Assembly: GCA_947465645.1 (NCBI GenBank)
Contig: CANIBQ010000085.1
Span: forward strand, 1-21,297
Origin: Acidobacteriota bacterium
GTDB lineage: Bacteria > Acidobacteriota > Vicinamibacteria > Vicinamibacterales > UBA2999
Length of the DNA stretch: 21,297 bases
Reading direction: 5' to 3'
Shown here: positions 9,177 to 15,153 of the stretch, one piece after another
Numbering within the stretch: the stretch's first letter is position 1
How the letters are laid out: every line of letters starts with the position of its first letter
Translations under genes and position numbers: made by a program
Notes under the pieces: generated by a model
The model's input: only the letters and a program-made list of their open reading frames with translations
Database searches by the model: none
What the model was told of the DNA's origin: nothing

Positions 9177-9200
9177 GGCGGGTCCGCCTTCGGACCCGCC
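9177..9200. terminator. Perfect 10-bp-stem hairpin between carbonic anhydrase gene and lepA
   Basis: GGCGGGTCCG (9177-9186) and CGGACCCGCC (9191-9200) pair perfectly around the four-base loop CCTT, three bases after the carbonic anhydrase stop. There is no T-tract, so it could be a terminator, an mRNA-stabilising structure or a dispersed repeat; a similar hairpin lies at 15121-15145. Confidence 0.55.
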
Positions 9201-9203
9201 GGA

Positions 9204-9827
9204 TCAGTCCGGCACACCGTCGAAGAAGTCGACGACGCCGGTCGCGAGCGAGTACTCGGCGCCGACGACGAGGAGGCCGTCACTCTGAATGCGCTGCTCC
9301 AGGAGCCGGGAGCCGTGCCGGAGCTGGTTGACCGAGGCGCGGACGTTGGCGCGGGTGGCGCGCGAGATGAGCGCCTCGGGATCGCGCCGCAGCTCGGTGT
9401 CCAGCAGAGCCTCGACCGAGGGGCGGATGCGATCGACGATTGACCGCAGGTTTGGTGACTGGCCCTCCCTGGGCAGCATCAGCTCCTCGACGGTCGCCTG
9501 CACGGCCCCGCACTGGGAGTGACCCAGCACGACGACCAGGGGCGTTCCGAACCGTTCCGCGGCAAACTCGACGCTGCCGATCTGGGAGGCGGCCACGATG
9601 TTGCCCGCGACGCGGATGACGAACAGATCGCCCAGCCCCTGGTCGAAGACGATCTCGGCTGGCACGCGCGAGTCGGAACACCCGAGGATGATGCCGAACG
9701 GCGCCTGCCCTGACGTCAGCTCGATGCGCCGCGTCTGGTTCGAGGGAATCTCGCCTTGCTGAACGCCGTCCACGAACCGGCGGTTGCCGTCCCGCAGACG
9801 GTCGAGTGCTTCGCGCGCTGAGATCAT
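9204..9827 (-). CDS. Beta-class carbonic anhydrase
   Basis: The 207-residue enzyme interconverts CO2 and bicarbonate. Beta-class zinc ligands and the catalytic dyad are visible: Cys50, Asp52 and Arg54 in GCSDSR, and His103 and Cys106 in LGHSQCGA. The family stretch FVIRVAGNIVAASQIGSVEFAA lies between them (residues 69-90). I chose the ATG at 9827 (MISAREALDRL). The frame remains open upstream over the toxin gene, but that part reads as arginine-rich shadow sequence. The gene begins 23 bases after the RES toxin stop on the same strand, and a TACAAT lies only nine bases before the ATG. It may therefore have its own near-leaderless transcript as well as read-through from the toxin-antitoxin genes. 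Confidence 0.93.
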   Translation of the reverse strand: MISAREALDRLRDGNRRFVDGVQQGEIPSNQTRRIELTSGQAPFGIILGCSDSRVPAEIVFDQGLGDLFVIRVAGNIVAASQIGSVEFAAERFGTPLVVVLGHSQCGAVQATVEELMLPREGQSPNLRSIVDRIRPSVEALLDTELRRDPEALISRATRANVRASVNQLRHGSRLLEQRIQSDGLLVVGAEYSLATGVVDFFDGVPD

Positions 9828-9836
9828 CTGGTTCGG

Positions 9837-9842
9837 ATTGTA
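9837..9842 (-). promoter_or_regulatory. Possible -10 element for carbonic anhydrase gene
   Basis: The minus strand reads TACAAT, nine bases before the ATG and just after the toxin gene stop. No -35 match is visible. If used, the mRNA would be leaderless or nearly so. Confidence 0.35.
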
Positions 9843-9850
9843 CCGTGGGC

Positions 9851-10552
9851 CTACGACAGCTTGCGGACCCGCGGGGTGGACGTTCCGTCCCACCGGTATT
9901 CGTAGTGCGCGACGACTCGGGGCCGTTTGACGAGGCGCGGACGGAAGCACGCGACGCACTGGCCCCCGGCGTGACGCACGCTCTCGTAGAGAATGCCGTT
10001 CGATCCATCGTCGAGCATCTGGATCGCGAGCCGTTGTGATGTGGCGTACGAGTCGTGGGCATAGCACCCCGGATACGCTCGCCGCTGGCCCCTCAGATCA
10101 TGAAATGTCGCGGCGAAGTCGGACTGGTACAGGCGCATCTGCATACGGGTGTCGAAATGGCCGACCTCGACCAGCTCGCGGGTGCGGTGATACACCGACT
10201 CGGCGAGGGCGGTGTCGAGGGTGCGGGCCGCGTACCAGGCGCCGCGGTCGGTGGTCGAGAAGCGTCCGCCGCCGGGGCGCGGATGGCAGAACGCCGCCAT
10301 CACCACCGACGCCATCGGCTGTCCCACGAGCCACTCGTCGCGAGGTACCCGGTGGAGAATCCCGAGATGCGTGCTGACACGGTCGTTGGTCCACGCCTCG
10401 ACCTCGAGAATCGCATCCAGGTCCTCGGGCGACGAAACCTGGTCGAACAAGCCGACCGAGGGATAGCGGCTCGGGATCAGCCGGCTCGACGCTGTCCACC
10501 GAATCCGCGACGTGGGAGGCACCGCTGTAGGAGGCACGGCTCTAGGAGGCAC
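9851..10552 (-). CDS. RES-domain toxin of a RES/Xre toxin-antitoxin pair
   Basis: The RES-domain protein is 233 residues from the GTG at 10552. Family signatures are GGRFSTTDRGAWYAARTLDT then ALAESVYHRT, with candidate active-site residues Arg97, Tyr107, Glu118 and His122. EAWTNDR (~52-58) and GILYESVRHAGG, typical of the family, are also present. Characterised RES toxins (Res, MbcT) destroy cellular NAD+; this activity is inferred here. The antitoxin gene lies just upstream. The start is uncertain: the frame opens at a GTG inside a ~15-bp tandem repeat, so the first residues read as VPP(R/T)A repeats, and GTGs at 10537 and 10522 are equally repeat-borne. AGGAG lies only two bases before the first GTG. 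The recognisable domain begins near residue 17. Confidence 0.88.
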   Translation of the reverse strand: MPPRAVPPTAVPPTSRIRWTASSRLIPSRYPSVGLFDQVSSPEDLDAILEVEAWTNDRVSTHLGILHRVPRDEWLVGQPMASVVMAAFCHPRPGGGRFSTTDRGAWYAARTLDTALAESVYHRTRELVEVGHFDTRMQMRLYQSDFAATFHDLRGQRRAYPGCYAHDSYATSQRLAIQMLDDGSNGILYESVRHAGGQCVACFRPRLVKRPRVVAHYEYRWDGTSTPRVRKLS

Positions 10553-10585
10553 CGCTCCTAGAAAGCACCGCGCTTAGGGAAGCAC
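10514..10585. repeat. ~15-bp minisatellite at the 5' end of the RES toxin gene
   Basis: About four and a half degraded copies of a 15-16-base unit are present, with AGGAGGCACCGCTCT as the approximate plus-strand consensus. They span the gap between antitoxin and toxin genes and the toxin start. On the coding strand each unit offers a GTG codon, and one unit supplies AGGAG. The 15-base period preserves the reading frame in the three promoter-distal units; the two outer units are 16 bases or partial. Confidence 0.75.
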
Positions 10586-10599
10586 TATGGCGCCGCACG

Positions 10600-11061
10600 T
10601 CACCCCCGCCGGCCGTCCAGCAGCCGCCGCAGGTGAAACAGGCCGTCAAGGCCGTCGTCCACGACCCAGGCAATCGGGCTGCGCCCGCCGAACAGCGGGT
10701 TTGTGTTGGACATCCGCATCCACTGGTCGGCAAACGCGGGCTCGGTATAGAGGATGTGAAGCGCCTTGTAGATGCCGAGCACCAGCGAGATACGCGTCAG
10801 CGTGTCGAACGACAGCGCGCCGGCATCGCCGCTCTTGTACTTGTGAAACGTGGACGAGGGCGGCCAACCCAGGAGGCCGCGCTCCTCGCCGGCGCTCAAC
10901 TGCCAGGCGCGCGCGATGTTGAAGAACGCCCGCAGCGAGGGCGCAGACAGCCGCCGCCTCACGGCCGGATCCTGCCGCTCGGCCGCCGGTAGCGGCATCC
11001 AGTCGGCCTGCCCTGAGCGCAGTCGAAGGGTCCCCGCTGAAGCTGGTCGGGTATTCCCCAT
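10600..11061 (-). CDS. Xre/MbcA/ParS-type antitoxin partner of the RES toxin
   Basis: The 153-residue protein pairs with the downstream RES toxin. An Xre-like helical domain spans roughly residues 40-100 (LRAFFNIARAWQLSAGEERG, then LLGWPPSSTFHKYK). The C-terminal MbcA/ParS toxin-binding region follows (ALHILYTEPAFADQW, NPLFGGRSPIAWVVDDG, LDGLFHLRRLLDG). Such antitoxins occlude the RES active site and usually repress their own promoter. The N-terminus is doubtful: residues ~11-17 (TLRLRSG) are encoded by a dispersed repeat at 11011-11030. An in-frame ATG at 10998 would give a 132-residue protein without it, but neither start has a strong ribosome site. The toxin gene follows after 47 bases of tandem repeat. 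Confidence 0.87.
   Translation of the reverse strand: MGNTRPASAGTLRLRSGQADWMPLPAAERQDPAVRRRLSAPSLRAFFNIARAWQLSAGEERGLLGWPPSSTFHKYKSGDAGALSFDTLTRISLVLGIYKALHILYTEPAFADQWMRMSNTNPLFGGRSPIAWVVDDGLDGLFHLRRLLDGRRG
11011..11030. repeat. Dispersed repeat arm inside the 5' end of the antitoxin gene
   Basis: CCCTGAGCGCAGTCGAAGGG matches, from memory, a short hairpin-arm motif (CTGAGCGCAGTCGAAGG) that recurs through many acidobacterial and other environmental genomes. Its translations (PERSRR in one frame, LRLRSGQA in another) are well known as spurious protein segments. Only one arm is seen here. Confidence 0.6.
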
Positions 11062-11086
11062 ATGGATACGCTACTCCATATATGGA
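11058..11086. promoter_or_regulatory. Paired CCATAT palindromes at the antitoxin start (candidate operator)
   Basis: CCATATGG (11058-11065) contains the antitoxin ATG, and TCCATATATGGA (11075-11086) lies just upstream. The two palindromes share the half-site CCATAT and their centres are 19 bases apart, close to two helical turns. This placement suits autorepression by an Xre-type antitoxin. The A/T core also supplies -10-like hexamers. Confidence 0.45.
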
Positions 11087-11096
11087 ATCCGCTCAA

Positions 11097-11134
11097 GGTG
11101 CACGGTGCATCGTGCACGGGTGCACGTTGCACGG
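11097..11134. repeat. GTGCAC-rich tandem repeat between citrate synthase and antitoxin genes
   Basis: Five irregular copies of a GTGCAC(G) unit occur in 38 bases. Because the unit is itself palindromic, the tract can fold many ways and may serve as a transcription end for citrate synthase or as a replication-slippage product. It fills most of the 91-base space between the citrate synthase stop and the antitoxin start. Confidence 0.6.
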
Positions 11135-11152
11135 CGCGAGCATGCGAGCGCC

Positions 11153-12292
11153 TTAACGTTGATCCAGCGGGATGAAGCGCTGCGGGTAGGAGGGCCCGGT
11201 GTAGTCGGCGCGCGGCCGGATCAGGCGGTTGTTCGCGTACTGCTCGAGGATGTGCGCCGTCCAGCCCGAGATGCGGCTCACGGCGAAGATGGGCGTGTAC
11301 AAGTCGATGGGAATGCCGAGGGTGTAGTACGTCGAGGCCGAATAGAAATCAACGTTGGCGTTGAGCTTCTTCTCGGCTTTCACCAACGCCTCGATGCGCT
11401 GCGACATGTCGAACCAGGCGGTGTTGCCGGCACGCTTGCCGAGATCGCGCGACATCTGACGCAGGTGCGTCGCCCGCGGGTCTTCCGTGTGGTACACGCG
11501 GTGCCCGAAGCCGGGAATCTTTTCCTTGCGCGCCAGCTTGCCGCGGATGACCTCGTCGACCCGCTCGCCGCTCGCCGTCTGTCCCAGCTCGAGCAGGAGC
11601 TTCATGACTTCGGCATTCGCCCCGCCGTGCAGCGGACCCTTGAGCGTCCCAATCGCCGCGACGACGGCCGAATAGATGTCGGTCAGGGTGGCCGCTGCGA
11701 CCCGGCCCGCGAACGTCGACGCGTTCAGCTCGTGATCGGCATGCAGCGTCAACGCGACGTCGAACGCGCGGATGGCGGTCGCGTTCGGGCGCTCCCCGGT
11801 GAGCATGTAGAGGAAATTGGCCGCGTGGCCCATCGCCGGGTCCGGCGCGATGGGGCCGCCTCCTGCCCTCAGTCGTCCCCAGGTCGCGACGATGCTGGCG
11901 ACTTGCGCCGTCAGCGCAACCGCCTTGCGGTACTGCGAGGCGGGCGATGTCTCGTTCGCGTTCGGATCGTAATGGGCCAGCGCTGACGTCAGCGTACGAA
12001 GGGCGTCCATCCCGTCTACCGGCGGAAGCGACCGCATCAGGCGGATGATCGGCTCCGGCAGCGGACGGGCGGCGGCCAACTGCGACTGAAGGTCGCCAAG
12101 CTCGGCGCGCGTCGGCAGGCGCCGGTGCCAGAGGAGAAAGCAGACCTCCTCGAAGGTGGCCGACTTCGCCAGGTCGTGGATGTCGTGCCCGCAGTACGCC
12201 AGCACGCCGCGGTCGCCATCCAGGTAACAGATGGCCGAGGACGTCGCGACGACGTCCTCGAGCCCGCCCTTTGCTTTCTCAGCGATCGCCAT
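11153..12292 (-). CDS. gltA: Citrate synthase (or 2-methylcitrate synthase)
   Basis: The 379-residue protein is the short, type-II-like citrate synthase size. The catalytic triad is visible: His222 in GPLHGGANAEV, His264 in GFGHRVYHTEDPR and Asp315 in NVDFYSA. LHADHELNAST (183-193) and the C-terminal SRISGWTAHILEQY, for CoA and substrate binding, are also present. It condenses acetyl-CoA with oxaloacetate at the entry to the TCA cycle. The 2-methylcitrate synthases are close relatives, and no prp genes are nearby to decide. A TATAAG -10-like box sits only eight bases before the ATG and contains the stop codon of the upstream membrane-protein gene, so the gene may be transcribed with almost no leader. 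Confidence 0.95.
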   Translation of the reverse strand: MAIAEKAKGGLEDVVATSSAICYLDGDRGVLAYCGHDIHDLAKSATFEEVCFLLWHRRLPTRAELGDLQSQLAAARPLPEPIIRLMRSLPPVDGMDALRTLTSALAHYDPNANETSPASQYRKAVALTAQVASIVATWGRLRAGGGPIAPDPAMGHAANFLYMLTGERPNATAIRAFDVALTLHADHELNASTFAGRVAAATLTDIYSAVVAAIGTLKGPLHGGANAEVMKLLLELGQTASGERVDEVIRGKLARKEKIPGFGHRVYHTEDPRATHLRQMSRDLGKRAGNTAWFDMSQRIEALVKAEKKLNANVDFYSASTYYTLGIPIDLYTPIFAVSRISGWTAHILEQYANNRLIRPRADYTGPSYPQRFIPLDQR

Positions 12293-12300
12293 GAGGCGAT

Positions 12301-12306
12301 CTTATA
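12301..12306 (-). promoter_or_regulatory. Possible -10 element for citrate synthase, overlapping a stop codon
   Basis: The minus strand reads TATAAG; its TAA is the stop of the 146-residue membrane-protein gene, and the citrate synthase ATG follows after eight bases. No -35 match was seen. Confidence 0.35.
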
Positions 12307-12742
12307 CCGCGGCTGTGCGGGCGCTGCCGACGGCGGCCGGTTTGTAAATGGCGCCCACGATCGCACCATAGATCGAAAGCTCGATCACCGAGTCGATCAT
12401 GATCGCGGCGACATACGTCCCGTTGATCGGGTAGATGACGTACTGCCAGATCAGGCCGAATCCGCAGACGACGACCGCGACAAGGGCGCCGAAGCGGGCC
12501 CCTTCGACGACGCCGCGGCCCCCCTCGTATCCTTTCGCGTACGCGTAGGCGAACGCAAAGAATCCGAGCAGAAGAAATGCGAACCCGAGCGGCAGGTTGG
12601 CCATGAGCTGCGCTTCCGGCCGCATCGCGGAGGCGTTGGCGGCAGTGAGGTCGGCCAGCAGCACGTCGTTGACCAGGAACCCGAGGGGGAGAGACACGAT
12701 CCAGGCGACCACGGCAGCAGCAGCAACCCGTGCGAAGTTCAT
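12302..12742 (-). CDS. Four-helix membrane protein of unknown function
   Basis: The 146-residue protein has four hydrophobic segments, at about residues 4-24, 50-68, 83-103 and 110-132. The loops are short and polar (for example AYAKGYEGGRGVVEGARFG). I do not recognise a named family; small four-helix proteins of this look are common and uncharacterised in environmental bacteria. Translation is well supported: AAAGGAG (12749-12755) stands at good spacing before the ATG, the best ribosome site in this half of the window. It sits between the glycosyltransferase and citrate synthase genes on the same strand, and its stop codon lies ten bases before the citrate synthase ATG, so co-transcription is possible. 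No functional link is visible. Confidence 0.75.
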   Translation of the reverse strand: MNFARVAAAAVVAWIVSLPLGFLVNDVLLADLTAANASAMRPEAQLMANLPLGFAFLLLGFFAFAYAYAKGYEGGRGVVEGARFGALVAVVVCGFGLIWQYVIYPINGTYVAAIMIDSVIELSIYGAIVGAIYKPAAVGSARTAAV

Positions 12743-12782
12743 GACCGGCTCCTTTGGTTGAAGAAAGGTTGGCCGGATTCTA

Positions 12783-12799
12783 CCAGCGTCCGCGGCTGG
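12783..12799. terminator. Weak hairpin after the glycosyltransferase gene
   Basis: CCAGC and GCTGG form a 5-bp stem around a seven-base loop just past the glycosyltransferase stop. There is no T-tract, so support for termination is weak. Confidence 0.25.
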
Positions 12800-12805
12800 C
12801 GTTCT

Positions 12806-14302
12806 CTAGACTTCTTCTTGTGTGAGCGTGGCTCCCTGGCCCCCGCCGCCCGCGAACTGCTGGACGATCGAGAGCAGCCCGGTGTAGAGGAAGCCGATCT
12901 GGAAGAGCACGAGGAACGGCACGGTGCCGTAGATGCCGTTGGCCAGCGCGTAGAAGACCGTGGCGGTGAAGTACAGGCCGAGCGCCAGCTCGATCATCGG
13001 CTGGACGACGAAGCTCTGGCGGTACTTCTTGCCGACCCACTCGTCGGCGTCAGCCTCGATGCGGTACTTCGGCGTGCGCGCGAACTCGCTCTCCTTGTTG
13101 AAGAGCGCCTCGAGCACCGCGCGCGTGTTGTTCACGGTCAGACCGATGCCGATCGACATCAGGAATGGCAGGTACTTCAGCCGCGTCGTCCAGTCGGTGT
13201 GAAGCTCGCGCTGGCAGACCATGTAGAAATTCGCCACCGACGCCGTCGCCGCGAAGAACAGCGGCACGTCGATGAGCAGCATCTCGTACCATCCCATGTT
13301 GAAGCGGATGACCATGGACGGCGCCATCAGCACCGACAGCACGCACATGAGGAGGTAGTTGAAGTTCGCGGTGAGGTGGAAGAATGCCTCCGCCTTGACG
13401 CCGAGCGGCAGGTTCGACCGCAGGATCCTCGGCAGCAGCTTGCGGCACGTCTGGATGGAGCCCTTGGCCCAGCGATGCTGCTGCGACTTGAAGGAGTTCA
13501 TCTCCACCGGCACCTCGGCCGGCGCGACCAGATCCTGCAGGAACACGAACTTCCAGCCGCGGAGCTGCGCCCGGTAGCTGAGATCGAGATCTTCGGTCAG
13601 CGTGTCGTGCTGCCAGCCGCCTGCGTCGGCGATCGCCGTCCGCCGCCAGATGCCCGCCGTGCCGTTGAAGTTGAAGAAGTGTCCCGAGCGGTTGCGCCCG
13701 CCGTGCTCCAGGACGAAATGCCCGTCGAGGAGAATGGACTGGATCTTCGTCAGCAGCGAATAATCCTGGTTGATGTGTCCCCAGCGCGCCTGCACCATCG
13801 CGATTTTCGGATCGGCGAAAAACGGTACCGTGCGCCGCAGGAAATCGACCGTCGGGATGAAGTCGGCGTCGAAGATGGCGACGTACTCGCCCGTCGCGAC
13901 CTTGAGACCCGCCTCGAGGGCGCCCGCCTTGTAGCCGGTGCGATCGGTGCGGTGCAGGTAGACGATGTTGATGCCGATGTCGGCGTTGCGGCGAACCGCC
14001 TGCTGGGCGACGCCGGTGGTTTCATCCGTCGAGTCGTCCAGAACCTGAATCTCGAGGAGGTCGCGCGGATAGTCGATGCGGCAGACGGCATCGATCAGCC
14101 GATCGGCCACGTACATCTCGTTGTAAATCGGGAGCTGCACCGTGACGCGCGGCAGCGTCTCGAGGGGCCCGGCGGGAACAGGCTGGCGGTTCTTGTTCTT
14201 CATGTACAGATACACCAGGTAATACCGGTGCCATCCGTACACGGCCAGAATGACGAGAACGAAGAAATAAACCGCGAGGATGAGAGTTTCGCCGAGGGTC
14301 AT
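12806..14302 (-). CDS. Processive family 2 glycosyltransferase, CslA/cellulose-synthase-like
   Basis: A 498-residue membrane glycosyltransferase. One N-terminal membrane helix (~5-28) precedes the cytosolic GT-A domain, and several helices follow from ~305. All processive GT2 motifs are intact: DDSTDET (Asp89/Asp90), DAD (145-147), TED (236-238) and QQHRW (274-278). The stretch IQVLDDSTDETT, GYKAGALEAGLK, QARWGHINQDYSL, FNGTAGIWRR, AGGWQHDTLTEDLDL recalls plant CslA (beta-mannan synthase) and its bacterial relatives more than BcsA, and no PilZ domain is present. The product is probably a beta-linked polysaccharide; the sugar is unknown. No export or c-di-GMP partner genes are adjacent. A TATAAT lies upstream at 14337-14342. 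Confidence 0.9.
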   Translation of the reverse strand: MTLGETLILAVYFFVLVILAVYGWHRYYLVYLYMKNKNRQPVPAGPLETLPRVTVQLPIYNEMYVADRLIDAVCRIDYPRDLLEIQVLDDSTDETTGVAQQAVRRNADIGINIVYLHRTDRTGYKAGALEAGLKVATGEYVAIFDADFIPTVDFLRRTVPFFADPKIAMVQARWGHINQDYSLLTKIQSILLDGHFVLEHGGRNRSGHFFNFNGTAGIWRRTAIADAGGWQHDTLTEDLDLSYRAQLRGWKFVFLQDLVAPAEVPVEMNSFKSQQHRWAKGSIQTCRKLLPRILRSNLPLGVKAEAFFHLTANFNYLLMCVLSVLMAPSMVIRFNMGWYEMLLIDVPLFFAATASVANFYMVCQRELHTDWTTRLKYLPFLMSIGIGLTVNNTRAVLEALFNKESEFARTPKYRIEADADEWVGKKYRQSFVVQPMIELALGLYFTATVFYALANGIYGTVPFLVLFQIGFLYTGLLSIVQQFAGGGGQGATLTQEEV

Positions 14303-14336
14303 CGACGCTGCAACGCCTTCATAAACACAGGCAACA

Positions 14337-14344
14337 ATTATACT
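14337..14344. promoter_or_regulatory. Overlapping divergent -10 elements for glycosyltransferase and larB
   Basis: The minus strand reads TATAAT (14337-14342), 34 bases before the glycosyltransferase ATG. The plus strand reads TATACT (14339-14344), 16 bases before the larB ATG. Sharing the same A/T island in the 58-base divergent space means the two promoters would compete for polymerase. No clear -35 boxes were seen. Confidence 0.45.
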
Positions 14345-14360
14345 GCCCGGCTACCCCTTT

Positions 14361-15119
14361 ATGAATACCTCTGAGCTTCACCAGCTACTTGGCGACGTGC
14401 GGTCGGGAACGCTCGACCCGTCGGCCGCGTCCGAACGCATTCTGGCCATACTTCGGGCCGCCCCGTTCGAAGACCTGGGTTTCGCCCGCGTCGACACCCA
14501 TCGTGAACTGCGGCGCGGGTTTCCGGAGGTCATACTCGGGCTTGGAAAGACTCCGGCCCAGGTAGCGGCCATCGCCGAACGCATCGTCGCGCGTGGGCAG
14601 GCATTGCTCGTCACACGAGCTCAGCCAGACGCCTACGATGCCGTTCGCGCCGTGGTGCCCGCGGCGGCCTATCACCCGGCGGCGCGCGCAATCACCCTCG
14701 CGCAGGGCGACGTGCCCGCCGGCCGCGGCACGATTCTCATTCTCTGCGCCGGCACGTCCGACCTGCCGGTCGCCGAAGAGGCGGCCGTCACCGCGGAGGT
14801 GATGGGCAACACGGTCGACCGGCTGTATGACGTCGGGGTGGCCGGGCTGCATCGGCTGCTGACCGAACATACGCGACTGCAGGCCGCACGGGTGATCGTG
14901 GTCGTCGCCGGCATGGAAGGCGCGCTCCCCAGCGTCGTGGCCGGTCTCGTGGCGGTGCCGGTGGTGGCGGTGCCGACGAGTATCGGCTACGGCGCGAGCT
15001 TCGGCGGCGTGGCCGCGCTGCTCGGCATGCTCAACAGTTGCGCCAACGGGGTGTCGGTCGTGAATATCGACAACGGATTCGGCGGCGCGTGCATGGCCAG
15101 TATGATCAACCACTTGTAG
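14361..15119 (+). CDS. larB: LarB, pyridinium-3,5-biscarboxylate mononucleotide synthase (nickel-pincer cofactor)
   Basis: The 252-residue protein has the PurE-like carboxylase fold in its C-terminal two thirds. Motifs are ILCAGTSDLPVAEEA (~126-140), VVAGMEGALPSVVAGLV (~180-196), VPTSIGYGASFGG and ALLGMLNSCANGVSVVNIDN near the end. LarB carboxylates and hydrolyses nicotinic acid adenine dinucleotide, the first step towards the nickel-pincer nucleotide cofactor of lactate racemase and related racemases/epimerases (LarA family). larC, larE and larA are not in the window, so the gene is an orphan here. It has its own promoter-like box and almost no Shine-Dalgarno sequence. mutS2 follows after 34 bases containing a hairpin. 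Confidence 0.93.
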   Translation: MNTSELHQLLGDVRSGTLDPSAASERILAILRAAPFEDLGFARVDTHRELRRGFPEVILGLGKTPAQVAAIAERIVARGQALLVTRAQPDAYDAVRAVVPAAAYHPAARAITLAQGDVPAGRGTILILCAGTSDLPVAEEAAVTAEVMGNTVDRLYDVGVAGLHRLLTEHTRLQAARVIVVVAGMEGALPSVVAGLVAVPVVAVPTSIGYGASFGGVAALLGMLNSCANGVSVVNIDNGFGGACMASMINHL

Positions 15120-15120
15120 G

Positions 15121-15145
15121 CCGGGTTCCGCCATCGCGGACCCGG
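15121..15145. repeat. Hairpin between larB and mutS2
   Basis: CCGGGT/ACCCGG plus CCGC/GCGG pair with one bulged T around the loop CATC, immediately after the larB stop and eight bases before the mutS2 ATG. It resembles the hairpin at 9177-9200 in sequence and in the flanking GGAT. There is no T-tract. It could end larB transcription or weaken mutS2 translation. Confidence 0.5.
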
Positions 15146-15153
15146 CGGATCGA

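Noticed and set aside
9828..10067. Upstream in-frame extension of the carbonic anhydrase
   Set aside because: It overlaps the toxin gene and has shadow-like composition; the family begins at MISAREALDRL.
10514..10585. Tandem repeats considered as a CRISPR array
   Set aside because: Units are ~15 bases, directly adjacent without unique spacers, and no cas genes are present.
12125..14374. Very long plus-strand open frame opposite citrate synthase, the membrane protein and the glycosyltransferase
   Set aside because: It is antisense to three genes with clear family motifs and reads as arginine/histidine/glutamate-rich sequence with no domain, a typical GC-rich shadow frame.
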